The notes under the pieces: generated by a model | The model's input: only the letters and a program-made list of their open reading frames with translations | Database searches by the model: none | Told to the model about the DNA's origin: nothing | Made by a program: the position numbers and the translations under genes | Shown here: piece by piece, positions 1 through 6,498 of the stretch | Numbering within the stretch: position 1 is the stretch's first letter | Layout: every line of letters begins with the position of its first letter | Source: a bacterium | Lineage (GTDB): Bacteria > UBA9089 > UBA9088 | Length of the DNA stretch: 6,551 nt | Assembly: GCA_040756715.1 (NCBI GenBank) | Contig: JBFLYE010000192.1 | Location: 1-6,551 of the forward strand | Direction of reading: 5' to 3'

Positions 1-2
1 CA

Positions 3-1154
3 AACCTCGATAGAGCTTATTTTGTGCGGGGGAATGTTTATTATCTTAAAAACCAATTCCTCGATTCTTTCAAATCCTACATAAAGGGAGCCTTCCTTTC
101 CTCTTCATTAGACAACTTTTATTTTTATCTGGGGGAGGCATTTTCTTTAAGATGGTTTCCCTTATATCTATTTACCTATCTTTTTATCTGGCTTGACTCG
201 TTTATTCTCCTTATGATCACCCATTGGATAGGAAATTTCTTAATCAGGGGCTATCCTATGCTTTGTAGATATATCATAAAGAAAAGGTGGATTTTATACC
301 TTTATCTTCCCATAGCCATTCTTTTTTTATTCTCCCTTTTCATTTCCAAGGATGTGATAAAAAATGTTCCTTTAGAGCTTATAAAACCATACCTTTTCTT
401 TCTTCTCCTTTATCTTCCTTCTGGGATTATCTTGGTTCTCCTTTTTTCCCTTATCATTACAGCCTTGATAAAATGGCCTCCCCTTCGCATATACCTCTCC
501 TTTGTCCTGATTAGCCTCTCTATTGATATAGCGATGATTATGCTCATTACCTGCCTATTCCCATTCTTTATTGAGCATCCTATGGTCTATGAGGTAGCAT
601 TAGTGGTTGCTCTGGTATTTAGAAGGCTTGCCTGGAGGCTTTTTCTTTTTATCATCGCCATTTATTGGCTTTTGTATCGCTATCTCATCTCAAAGGGGCT
701 TCGTTATATAAAGGAGGATAACCTTGAAAAGGCTATATCTATATTTAAAAAAGCCCTCCTCTCTATCAGAATCATAAAAGCCATTGAGCCTACCTATTCT
801 TCAATGGCATCAGAGGCACTCTTTGGAATGACCTTAGTCTATTTTAAAAGGAATGAGCCCCTTTTAATCCCCAAAGCCTGGCAATTGATAGAAAGATCTA
901 TAGAGGAGTGGTGGCCTTTAAACCATAAGGCAAACTTTCTCTATCATCTATCATTCAGCCTTTCAGAGATAATGGAAGGAAGAATAGAATCTGCTAAGGA
1001 GTCTTTTTTAAAGATGCTTAAGCTGCCTGAATTTAAAAGGAAAATCCCTTTCATCCATGTGCTTTGGGAAACGATAAATCGGGATGACTTTTTAAAGCTA
1101 AAAAGAGATGAGAGGGGCAAATACCTCTTTTCTCTTTTGGTTGACTTAAAATAA
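3..1154 (+). CDS. TPR-flanked polytopic membrane protein, 5'-partial
   Basis: I do not recognise a named family. The frame is open to the left edge. A GTG at 24 could serve as a start, but the residues before it (NLDRAYFV) continue smoothly into a TPR-like helix pair (AYFVRGNVYYLKNQFLDSF...YIKGA), so the true start is probably outside the window. Numbering from the GTG, residues 1-42 look like one TPR. About five hydrophobic segments follow (roughly 46-75, 90-107, 118-148, 156-183 and 190-221). Residues about 222-335 are again TPR-like (GLRYIKEDNLEKAISIFKKAL, then a pair ending GRIESAKESFLKML). TPRs bind protein partners, so a membrane-anchored scaffold or assembly role is possible, but that is inference. 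The gene ends 32 bp before a strong hairpin and converges on the pilin gene. Confidence is high that it is coding and low for function. Confidence 0.8.
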   Translation, partial: NLDRAYFVRGNVYYLKNQFLDSFKSYIKGAFLSSSLDNFYFYLGEAFSLRWFPLYLFTYLFIWLDSFILLMITHWIGNFLIRGYPMLCRYIIKKRWILYLYLPIAILFLFSLFISKDVIKNVPLELIKPYLFFLLLYLPSGIILVLLFSLIITALIKWPPLRIYLSFVLISLSIDIAMIMLITCLFPFFIEHPMVYEVALVVALVFRRLAWRLFLFIIAIYWLLYRYLISKGLRYIKEDNLEKAISIFKKALLSIRIIKAIEPTYSSMASEALFGMTLVYFKRNEPLLIPKAWQLIERSIEEWWPLNHKANFLYHLSFSLSEIMEGRIESAKESFLKMLKLPEFKRKIPFIHVLWETINRDDFLKLKRDERGKYLFSLLVDLK

Positions 1155-1178
1155 ATTCCCTCGATAGCAGTTTGCCAT

Positions 1179-1210
1179 AAAATAAAAGAGGGCGGCAGCT
1201 GCCGCCCTCT
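1179..1210 (-). terminator. Rho-independent terminator of the pilin gene, shared with the convergent gene
   Basis: Positions 1187-1210 are a perfect 24-bp palindrome. It folds as a 10-bp GC-rich stem (AGAGGGCGGC / GCCGCCCTCT) with an AGCT loop. On the minus strand the stem is followed by TTTATTTTA (1186-1178), a good U-tract, and it begins 20 bp after the pilin stop codon. On the plus strand the following sequence is CTTTCTCTT, a weaker pyrimidine tract, so it probably also ends the gene that stops at 1154. Confidence 0.88.
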
Positions 1211-1230
1211 CTTTCTCTTAACCCCCTGGC

Positions 1231-1833
1231 TTATTCACAGCGATACTGGTAATATGGGGTGCCATATGTATCAAGGCAATCACAGTCTATTACCACCTCA
1301 CCCCTTCTATCTCCACACTGGGTTGCTAGATATAACCAGCCTCCATCACATGCCTCCGAACTAGCCCTTCCTGGACACTCAGCATTATTATAGTTTGCGG
1401 CCGTTGCTCTGTTTCCTTTTTGTCCCAGTACTGCGGCTTGTAGCTCGGTGTCAGTAAGAGTGCCATCGCTATTCGCATCCGCACCTGTAACAAATACTAC
1501 TGCTCCATTATCGCTTCCATTTCCACTGTGTACACCCCTGCTTAATAGTGCTACAGGAACATCTAACAGGTCATCATCATTTCTGTCGGGATAGAGGGGA
1601 GCAAGTATCCTGCCGTAAAGATCGTTCACGTCTGTTGGATAGTCCATCTTTCCAAGGTCTCCCTGTGAGCCATTAAATATCCCGGTATAAAGATTCTTAA
1701 GGTTCTTTCCCGTTGTCCTTTCTCTGGCTCGATCAATCAAAAGACCTACCCTAGGAAGGAGCATTGCCAGTAATATCCCAATGATTGCAACCACAATCAT
1801 TAACTCAATCAAGGTAAAACCCTTTCTCTTCAT
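1231..1833 (-). CDS. Type IV pilin / type II secretion pseudopilin-like protein with an EF-hand-type loop
   Basis: This is a 200-residue prepilin. The N-terminus MKRKG-FTLIELMIVVAII is a classic type III signal: a short basic leader, prepilin peptidase cleavage after Gly5, Phe6 as mature residue 1 and Glu10 as the conserved Glu+5. The hydrophobic helix to about residue 28 both anchors the subunit in the inner membrane and packs in the filament core. Residues 119-130 (DANSDGTLTDTE) match the 12-residue EF-hand loop, with D1, N3, D5, G6, a hydrophobic residue at 8 and E12. Six cysteines lie in the last quarter (153, 162, 173, 184, 186, 199), which suggests disulfides in the exported domain. The ATG at 1833 is fixed by the signal and a strong Shine-Dalgarno. 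The gene has its own promoter and terminator, which fits an abundant subunit. Whether it is a major pilin, a GspG-like pseudopilin or a minor pilin cannot be decided; no assembly genes are nearby. Confidence 0.93.
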   Translation of the reverse strand: MKRKGFTLIELMIVVAIIGILLAMLLPRVGLLIDRARERTTGKNLKNLYTGIFNGSQGDLGKMDYPTDVNDLYGRILAPLYPDRNDDDLLDVPVALLSRGVHSGNGSDNGAVVFVTGADANSDGTLTDTELQAAVLGQKGNRATAANYNNAECPGRASSEACDGGWLYLATQCGDRRGEVVIDCDCLDTYGTPYYQYRCE

Positions 1834-1839
1834 CTTCTC

Positions 1840-1848
1840 TCACCTCCC
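1840..1848 (-). promoter_or_regulatory. Strong Shine-Dalgarno of the pilin gene
   Basis: The minus strand reads GGGAGGTGA ending six bases before the ATG at 1833. This is a near-perfect anti-16S match at good spacing. It fixes the pilin start and shows that this organism does use Shine-Dalgarno initiation, in contrast to the two genes around 4886 and 5107. Confidence 0.85.
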
Positions 1849-1869
1849 TTTTTTAAAATTTATTCCCTT

Positions 1870-1886
1870 CAATACTTTAAGTATTG
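1870..1886. repeat. 17-bp perfect palindrome in the pilin leader, possible operator
   Basis: The sequence is CAATACTT-T-AAGTATTG, with two 8-bp arms around one base. It lies just downstream of the pilin -10 box, at about +6 to +22 of the expected transcript and before the Shine-Dalgarno. The position suits a repressor operator or a small 5' leader hairpin. It is AT-rich, and no regulator is recognisable from the sequence. Confidence 0.5.
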
Positions 1887-1898
1887 ATTTCTATATTA

Positions 1899-1934
1899 AA
1901 TATACTATAAAAATTAAATTTTGTCAAGTTTTTT
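1899..1934 (-). promoter_or_regulatory. Sigma-70-type promoter of the pilin gene
   Basis: On the minus strand, TTGACA (1927-1922, perfect consensus -35) is followed by a 17-bp spacer and TATATT (1904-1899, 5 of 6 consensus -10). A run of A bases directly upstream of the -35 resembles an UP element. Expected transcription start is near 1892, giving a leader of about 60 nt. The -35 begins 14 bp after the stop codon of the upstream co-directional gene, so the pilin need not depend on read-through. Confidence 0.8.
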
Positions 1935-1940
1935 TAAAGC

Positions 1941-4886
1941 TTATTTAAAATACAATAGCCGATTAACCCTTTGCCATAAAACCCCATCCCCCTTTTTCAA
2001 AATAGGCTTCCCATTGCTTCCTTTAATTGCCTGCTCAAGAAGGACTTCTACCCTTTCCTTTTCAACCCTTTCTGAGAGCAAAAGGAGGGCAAGCTGAAGG
2101 CTACACCAATTCTTTTCATAAACATCTTTACCCCTCTTAATTCCTTGCTCAAGTAAGGATTTCAGTCCATCTATGGGATAGGGAACCACCCAGTTTCTAT
2201 ATTTTAATCTCGCAATTAAAACCCCTGCCTTTTTGCGAAAGGAGGCCCCCTCAAGCCCTATTTTTGACCATTCACCCTCTTTTTCTGGCATTTGCCTGAT
2301 AAAGGGAATCAACTCCACTCCCATTTCTTCCCTTTCTAGCCTGGAAAGGGGATACTTAGCCGGATTGCTTAAATGGGCCTTTAGCCTTAAAGCAGAAGCA
2401 ACCGGCAAAACAGATCCCGAAACCTTATCCCTTACAGAGAGCAAAAGGGAGTTAAACCTTTCTTGAGAAAAGGGAAAATCCTGCCAATTCTTATACCTCA
2501 TCGCGATAAGATATTCGGGAAAGTAGCTGGATGTCTCCTGGTTTAATAAAAGAGCTGCTGGCACAGACTCTTCTTGAAAAAAGCTTTTACCGGCAATGTA
2601 ATGAAGGGAGGGACGATCCATTGTCTGAAGAGGAAAGCGAGAAAAGTAATCAAAGAGATAGGAAGGAGTCCAGATCTCCCTGATTAAAATCTCATCTATG
2701 GAATTAAAATTTATCTCTTCTAATGAAGCCTTTACCTTTTTATTTTGGTTTAGGGTTTCACCCGCCCTTTCTATATCCTTAAGGGAAAAGGGTTTGTTGG
2801 AAGCAAGGATGAGAAGGTCTCCCGCATTGGCAATAAATACATGCGAGCACTTAAATTCCTCCTGAAGGGTGTTGATCATCATTCCCACCATAGAAGGGCT
2901 AGCCGAATAGATTTGAACCCACTGCAGCAATATCCCTTTCTCGCTCAGGTGTTGCTTTACTAGACGGTAAAATTCCTTGGTAAAGAGGAGATCTACTCCG
3001 GTTACCCAGGGATTGCTCGGCTCTGAGATTACAATATCCCACTTTTCTTGGCTTCTTCCTAGAATGCGAAATGCATCGCCAATATGGATCTTAACCCTTG
3101 GATTTTTATGGAGATTATAGGTGGACTGGTAAAAATATGGTAGGGCTTTTACTACGGTTGGCGAGATCTCAGCCAGATCAATTCTTTCAATATCTGGGTA
3201 AAGTGACATCTCTCCTGCGGTAACCCCTGTACCCAAACCAATCACCATAACCTTTTTTCTTTTTTCGGAAAGAAGGGCGGGAAGATGGGCAGAAAGCTTA
3301 AGGGTGTAGATGTCTTCTGTGGTGGAAGAATCTGACTTGCCATTAACGATAATGGCTAAGGATTTTTTACTTTTAGTTGAGGCTTTTAGGCTTTCAATTA
3401 CTGAGACAGTGCAGCTTGGCCCATCCTTATAAAATCTTAAGGCTTGTCCCTGGTGAAATCTTTTGAAAAAATTAGAAGGGCCACTTAGTGAATAGGGAAG
3501 TCGCCTCATCTCGCGAAATGTCCCGATCATAAAGTTCTCTATACGGTAGAAAGGGGTATAGAGAATAGAGAAAAAAACTAGAATTGCCAAAGCTAGAGCA
3601 GGTAGATAATAGTTTCTCCCTAAGTGCCAACCAGAGAGAAGGGTAGAACAGGCAGAGAGAAAAATAGCGACTAAGAAAATGCCTGGGTTATTTAAAAAAT
3701 AGTAGAAAACAATACCACCGGCTAAGCTTCCCATAAGATTTCCTATTGTATTATAGGAAAAAAGGAATCCCGAGTGCCTGCCTACATTTTTAAGGTCTTC
3801 TTTTAACTCGTGAAAGGCAATGGGAAGGGTAGCACCCATAAGTGATACTGGCAGGATTAAGACTAGGGTCATCGCTAAAAATACATAGGTGTAATAACCA
3901 AAAAAGCCTACCATATTTGGTTGAAATGCTATACGGATCACATGTGCCCAGTAAGGCCAGGTGTCAAGGGAAAGGTAAACCAAGGGTAGTAATAATGTAA
4001 TGGCTAGTTGATTGGCAAACAATAAATATCTGGGCAGGGTTTTTAATCTTTCAACCAGAAAGCTCCCGCAAGCGATGGAAAGGATAAAAACGGCTACGAT
4101 CATGCAAAAAGAATAGGAGGAGCTGCCTAAGGAAAGATTGGTAATCCTTATCAGCACATTCTCTAAGACCATAACATAGAAACCACTTAAGAAGGCTATC
4201 CCATAGAGGATATAGGGTGGATATCTCAATTGGGTTAAGCCCTTTATCCTAACACTCTCAGAACTTAAAGGGGATTCCTGCGATTTTCCTTTTATCATAC
4301 CAAGCAGATAGAAGAATATGGATGCTCCTAGATTCCCCAGGGCAGTGATCGCCATAGTAAGTGGCAGGCCAAGGCTGGGAATCAGATAAAACCCAGCCAG
4401 CAATGTACCCAAAAATGCTCCGGCTGTATTTATCGCATAAATCCTGGCATGAACACGGGTGGATTCGACAAGATTCCTTGATATGGCACGGGTTAGAAAT
4501 GGAATAGTGCCCCCCATACACATCGTGGGCAGAGCCATAAGGAGTGCCGAAGAGAAAAGCCCCTGGAAAATTATCAAAAAAGGAGGCGAAAAACTCCAAT
4601 TTCGGGTAAAAGATTCAACTTTGCTAAAGATATTGGGAAAGTAAGAGCACCACAAGGCAATGGCTACTTCCAGCAAGGCATATCCCTTAAAATGGTTCTT
4701 GACCAGGGTGGTCAATTTGCCGCACAAATAGTAACCCAGGGATAATCCACCCAGGAAGATCGCCAGGATGATTGCCACAGCGGCTGTGTCGTTGCCCAGC
4801 AACCTGCTTAAGTATTTCTGCCAGGTTACTTCATAAACAAGCCCGGTTGCCCCGGTTAAAAACACAAAAAAATAGATAAACATCAT
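1941..4886 (-). CDS. Fused polytopic membrane / spermidine-synthase-like SAM-binding protein
   Basis: This 981-residue protein resembles those annotated as fused MFS/spermidine synthase. Residues 1-445 are many membrane helices, built as two related halves (about 8-190 and 230-415; see findings). Residues about 480-700 form a spermidine-synthase-type Rossmann domain: VMVIGLGTG (546-554, SAM glycine loop), the AEIS acidic residue E573, GDAF (603-606) and DIVISEPSNPW (617-627). DRPSLHY at 757-763 matches a motif that follows this domain in relatives. In true spermidine synthases the loop reads like D-S-S-D-P; here it is E-P-S-N-P, so classical aminopropyl transfer is doubtful and the substrate is unknown. 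Residues 765-981 are a helical extension I do not recognise. The start is ATG 4886 or the adjacent in-frame ATG 4883. No Shine-Dalgarno is present, and a TATAAT lies immediately upstream. The family call is firm; the reaction is not. Confidence 0.9.
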   Translation of the reverse strand: MMFIYFFVFLTGATGLVYEVTWQKYLSRLLGNDTAAVAIILAIFLGGLSLGYYLCGKLTTLVKNHFKGYALLEVAIALWCSYFPNIFSKVESFTRNWSFSPPFLIIFQGLFSSALLMALPTMCMGGTIPFLTRAISRNLVESTRVHARIYAINTAGAFLGTLLAGFYLIPSLGLPLTMAITALGNLGASIFFYLLGMIKGKSQESPLSSESVRIKGLTQLRYPPYILYGIAFLSGFYVMVLENVLIRITNLSLGSSSYSFCMIVAVFILSIACGSFLVERLKTLPRYLLFANQLAITLLLPLVYLSLDTWPYWAHVIRIAFQPNMVGFFGYYTYVFLAMTLVLILPVSLMGATLPIAFHELKEDLKNVGRHSGFLFSYNTIGNLMGSLAGGIVFYYFLNNPGIFLVAIFLSACSTLLSGWHLGRNYYLPALALAILVFFSILYTPFYRIENFMIGTFREMRRLPYSLSGPSNFFKRFHQGQALRFYKDGPSCTVSVIESLKASTKSKKSLAIIVNGKSDSSTTEDIYTLKLSAHLPALLSEKRKKVMVIGLGTGVTAGEMSLYPDIERIDLAEISPTVVKALPYFYQSTYNLHKNPRVKIHIGDAFRILGRSQEKWDIVISEPSNPWVTGVDLLFTKEFYRLVKQHLSEKGILLQWVQIYSASPSMVGMMINTLQEEFKCSHVFIANAGDLLILASNKPFSLKDIERAGETLNQNKKVKASLEEINFNSIDEILIREIWTPSYLFDYFSRFPLQTMDRPSLHYIAGKSFFQEESVPAALLLNQETSSYFPEYLIAMRYKNWQDFPFSQERFNSLLLSVRDKVSGSVLPVASALRLKAHLSNPAKYPLSRLEREEMGVELIPFIRQMPEKEGEWSKIGLEGASFRKKAGVLIARLKYRNWVVPYPIDGLKSLLEQGIKRGKDVYEKNWCSLQLALLLLSERVEKERVEVLLEQAIKGSNGKPILKKGDGVLWQRVNRLLYFK

Positions 4887-4889
4887 CTA

Positions 4890-4918
4890 ATTATACCACA
4901 ACAATCAATTATAGGCAA
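4890..4918 (-). promoter_or_regulatory. Extended -10 promoter of the membrane/SAM-domain gene, predicted leaderless
   Basis: The minus strand has TGG-TATAAT (perfect -10 at 4895-4890 with the extended TGn motif) and a weak -35, TTGCCT (4918-4913), 17 bp upstream. Six bases separate the -10 from the A of the second ATG (4883), so transcription should begin at or within 3 nt of the start codon. A second TATAATT lies at 4913-4907 but lacks a good -35; used as a -10 it would give a short leader without a Shine-Dalgarno. Confidence 0.65.
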
Positions 4919-4926
4919 CGATTGTT
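4900..4926. repeat. Inverted repeat straddling the -35 of the minus-strand promoter
   Basis: AACAATC (4900-4906) and GATTGTT (4920-4926) are perfect 7-bp inverted arms, 20 bp centre to centre (about two helical turns). They flank the -35 box of the gene that starts at 4886. The geometry suits a dimeric regulator, but arms this short in AT-rich DNA can arise by chance. Confidence 0.35.
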
Positions 4927-5026
4927 TTCGATTTATACTACCATCTTCCCTCTGTATTGATAAAGTTAACCTTCTTCATTCTAAACACAGACAAAAAATC
5001 AATTGCTTTTGTATAGCTTCTCACAA

Positions 5027-5055
5027 TTGACTTTTTCCCCATCTTTTTGTAAGAT
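5027..5055 (+). promoter_or_regulatory. Possible upstream sigma-70 promoter of hslU
   Basis: TTGACT (5027-5032, 5 of 6) is followed by a 17-bp spacer and TAAGAT (5050-5055, 4 of 6). Expected start is near 5062, giving a leader of about 45 nt. That leader contains no Shine-Dalgarno. It competes with, or adds to, the proximal -10 at 5095. Confidence 0.45.
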
Positions 5056-5094
5056 TTTAACTTTAGAAATTTCTTCAATAACGCTTTTGAATTT

Positions 5095-5100
5095 TATAAA
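5095..5100 (+). promoter_or_regulatory. Proximal -10 box of hslU, predicted leaderless
   Basis: TATAAA is followed by exactly six bases and then the hslU ATG, so the canonical +1 would be the A of the start codon. No convincing -35 is found at 16-18 bp, which lowers confidence. There is no Shine-Dalgarno between this box and the ATG. Confidence 0.45.
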
Positions 5101-5106
5101 ACGCTA

Positions 5107-6417
5107 ATGAAGCTTACGCCATCTGAGATTGTCGCTGAGCTAGATAAATATATCATCGGACAAAAAGAGGCAAAGAAGGCTGTAGCTATTGCTATGCGCA
5201 ATAGATACAGAAGGATAAGACTTCCCGATGAGCTAAAGGATGAGGTTTGTCCAAAGAATATCATTATGATTGGACCAACCGGGGTTGGAAAAACAGAAAT
5301 CTCAAGAAGGGTTTCCCAGCTTGCTGACCTTCCCTTCTTAAAGGTTGAGGCAACAAAATTCACTGAGGTAGGATATGTGGGTAGGGATGTAGAATCTATG
5401 GTAAGAGACCTTGTGAATATCACAGTAAATATGATAAAGGCAAGGGAATATGAGAAGGTAAAGGATAAGGCAGCCTCCTTTGTTGAAGAAAGGCTTGTCT
5501 CCCTCCTCCTTCCCGCAGGAAAACAAGAGCCAAGGGAGGAGACAAGGGAAAAGATAAGGAGAATGCTTAAAAGTGGGGAAATGGAGAAAAGGCTTATTGA
5601 GATTGAGGCAAAGGAAACACCTCCCATGGTTGAGGTATTTGCTATGCCAGGGATGGAAAGCATCTTTGACTCTGGTCTCTTTGAAAGCCTCTCTAATATC
5701 CTTCCCGGAAAGAGAAAGAGAAAAAAAATATCTGTGGAGGAGGCGAGGAATATCCTTTTGCTTGAAGAAACAGAAAAGCTTATTGACCATGATAAGGTTG
5801 TTAAAGAGGCGATAAAAAAGGTTGAGGAAGAGGGTATAATATTTCTTGATGAGCTTGATAAAATTTGTGGCAATAGTAAGGGAAGCTATGGGCCAGATAT
5901 TTCAAGGGAGGGTGTTCAGAGGGATTTGCTTCCTATTGTTGAAGGCTCAACGGTGATGACAAGGTATGGCCCTGTAAAGACAAATCACATTCTATTTATT
6001 GCCGCAGGCACATTTGCTGCCTCCAAACCATCTGACCTGATTCCTGAGCTTCAAGGAAGATTTCCCATAAGGGTTGAGCTTTCATCATTAAAAAAGGAGG
6101 ATTTTAAGCTTATCCTGGTCAGCCCAAAGAATGCCTTGATAAAACAATATAAAGCCCTCCTTAAAACAGAAGGAATTGAGCTTGTTTTTCCAGAGGAGGC
6201 AATAGATGAAGTGGCAGGGATTGCCGCCTTGGTTAATGAAAGGACAGAGGACATAGGAGCAAGGAGGTTATATACCATTATGGAAAAGCTCCTTGAGGAC
6301 ATCTCATTTCAGGCACCAAATATTGCTGAGAAGAAGGTTATAATAGACCCTCCCTATATCAGGAAGAAATTGGAAAAGATTATAGAAGATAAAGATTTGA
6401 GTCAATATATCTTATAA
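5107..6417 (+). CDS. hslU: ATP-dependent protease ATPase subunit HslU (ClpY)
   Basis: HslU is the AAA+ unfoldase that caps the HslV peptidase and feeds it unfolded cytoplasmic proteins. At 436 residues it matches the usual length (E. coli about 443). Visible motifs are the N-terminal [16 protein letters not shown], Walker A GPTGVGKT (56-63), the GYVG pore loop (89-92) followed by [11 protein letters not shown], and an intermediate domain of about 110-235. These are followed by Walker [11 protein letters not shown] (244-253, catalytic E249), [15 protein letters not shown], sensor 1 near 293-303, the arginine finger in LQGRFP (R318), sensor 2 in GARRL (384-388) and the C-terminal DLSQYIL tail that docks into HslV. 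ATG 5107 is the only start: an in-frame stop lies at 5050-5052 and no other start codon falls between. The gene is complete with no frameshift. It has no hslV partner in the window; its upstream neighbour is divergent. Confidence 0.98.
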   Translation: MKLTPSEIVAELDKYIIGQKEAKKAVAIAMRNRYRRIRLPDELKDEVCPKNIIMIGPTGVGKTEISRRVSQLADLPFLKVEATKFTEVGYVGRDVESMVRDLVNITVNMIKAREYEKVKDKAASFVEERLVSLLLPAGKQEPREETREKIRRMLKSGEMEKRLIEIEAKETPPMVEVFAMPGMESIFDSGLFESLSNILPGKRKRKKISVEEARNILLLEETEKLIDHDKVVKEAIKKVEEEGIIFLDELDKICGNSKGSYGPDISREGVQRDLLPIVEGSTVMTRYGPVKTNHILFIAAGTFAASKPSDLIPELQGRFPIRVELSSLKKEDFKLILVSPKNALIKQYKALLKTEGIELVFPEEAIDEVAGIAALVNERTEDIGARRLYTIMEKLLEDISFQAPNIAEKKVIIDPPYIRKKLEKIIEDKDLSQYIL

Positions 6418-6498
6418 ATGCAATACTTATAGTTAATTCCATAACGCTTTACAAAATGTATGTGTTTAGATAATCTTAAGGAAAACTTTATAAAATTA

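Noticed and set aside
24-26. GTG at 24 as the true start of the first gene
   Set aside because: The frame stays open to the edge, and the residues before the GTG continue the same TPR-like helix, so the gene most likely starts upstream.
1926-1943. Possible terminator after the 981-residue gene (AAGCTTT and an A/T tract)
   Set aside because: No stable stem forms; the A-tract is better explained as part of the pilin promoter.
1970-1981. 12-mer TTTGCCATAAAA shared with 1171-1182
   Set aside because: One copy is coding and the other is intergenic. A single 12-mer match in a window of this size and composition is expected by chance.
4258-4599. A 113-codon minus-strand frame inside the 981-residue gene
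   Set aside because: It overlaps membrane-segment coding sequence in another frame, has no recognisable domain and has no ribosome binding site.
5000-5029. Two CAATTG hexamers (5000-5005 and 5024-5029) as paired operator sites
   Set aside because: Six-base palindromes are common in AT-rich DNA and there is no further symmetry around them.
5094-5873. A 259-codon minus-strand open frame opposite hslU
   Set aside because: Its serine- and phenylalanine-rich translation is the complement of a lysine/glutamate-rich gene. hslU on the other strand is unmistakable and fully conserved.
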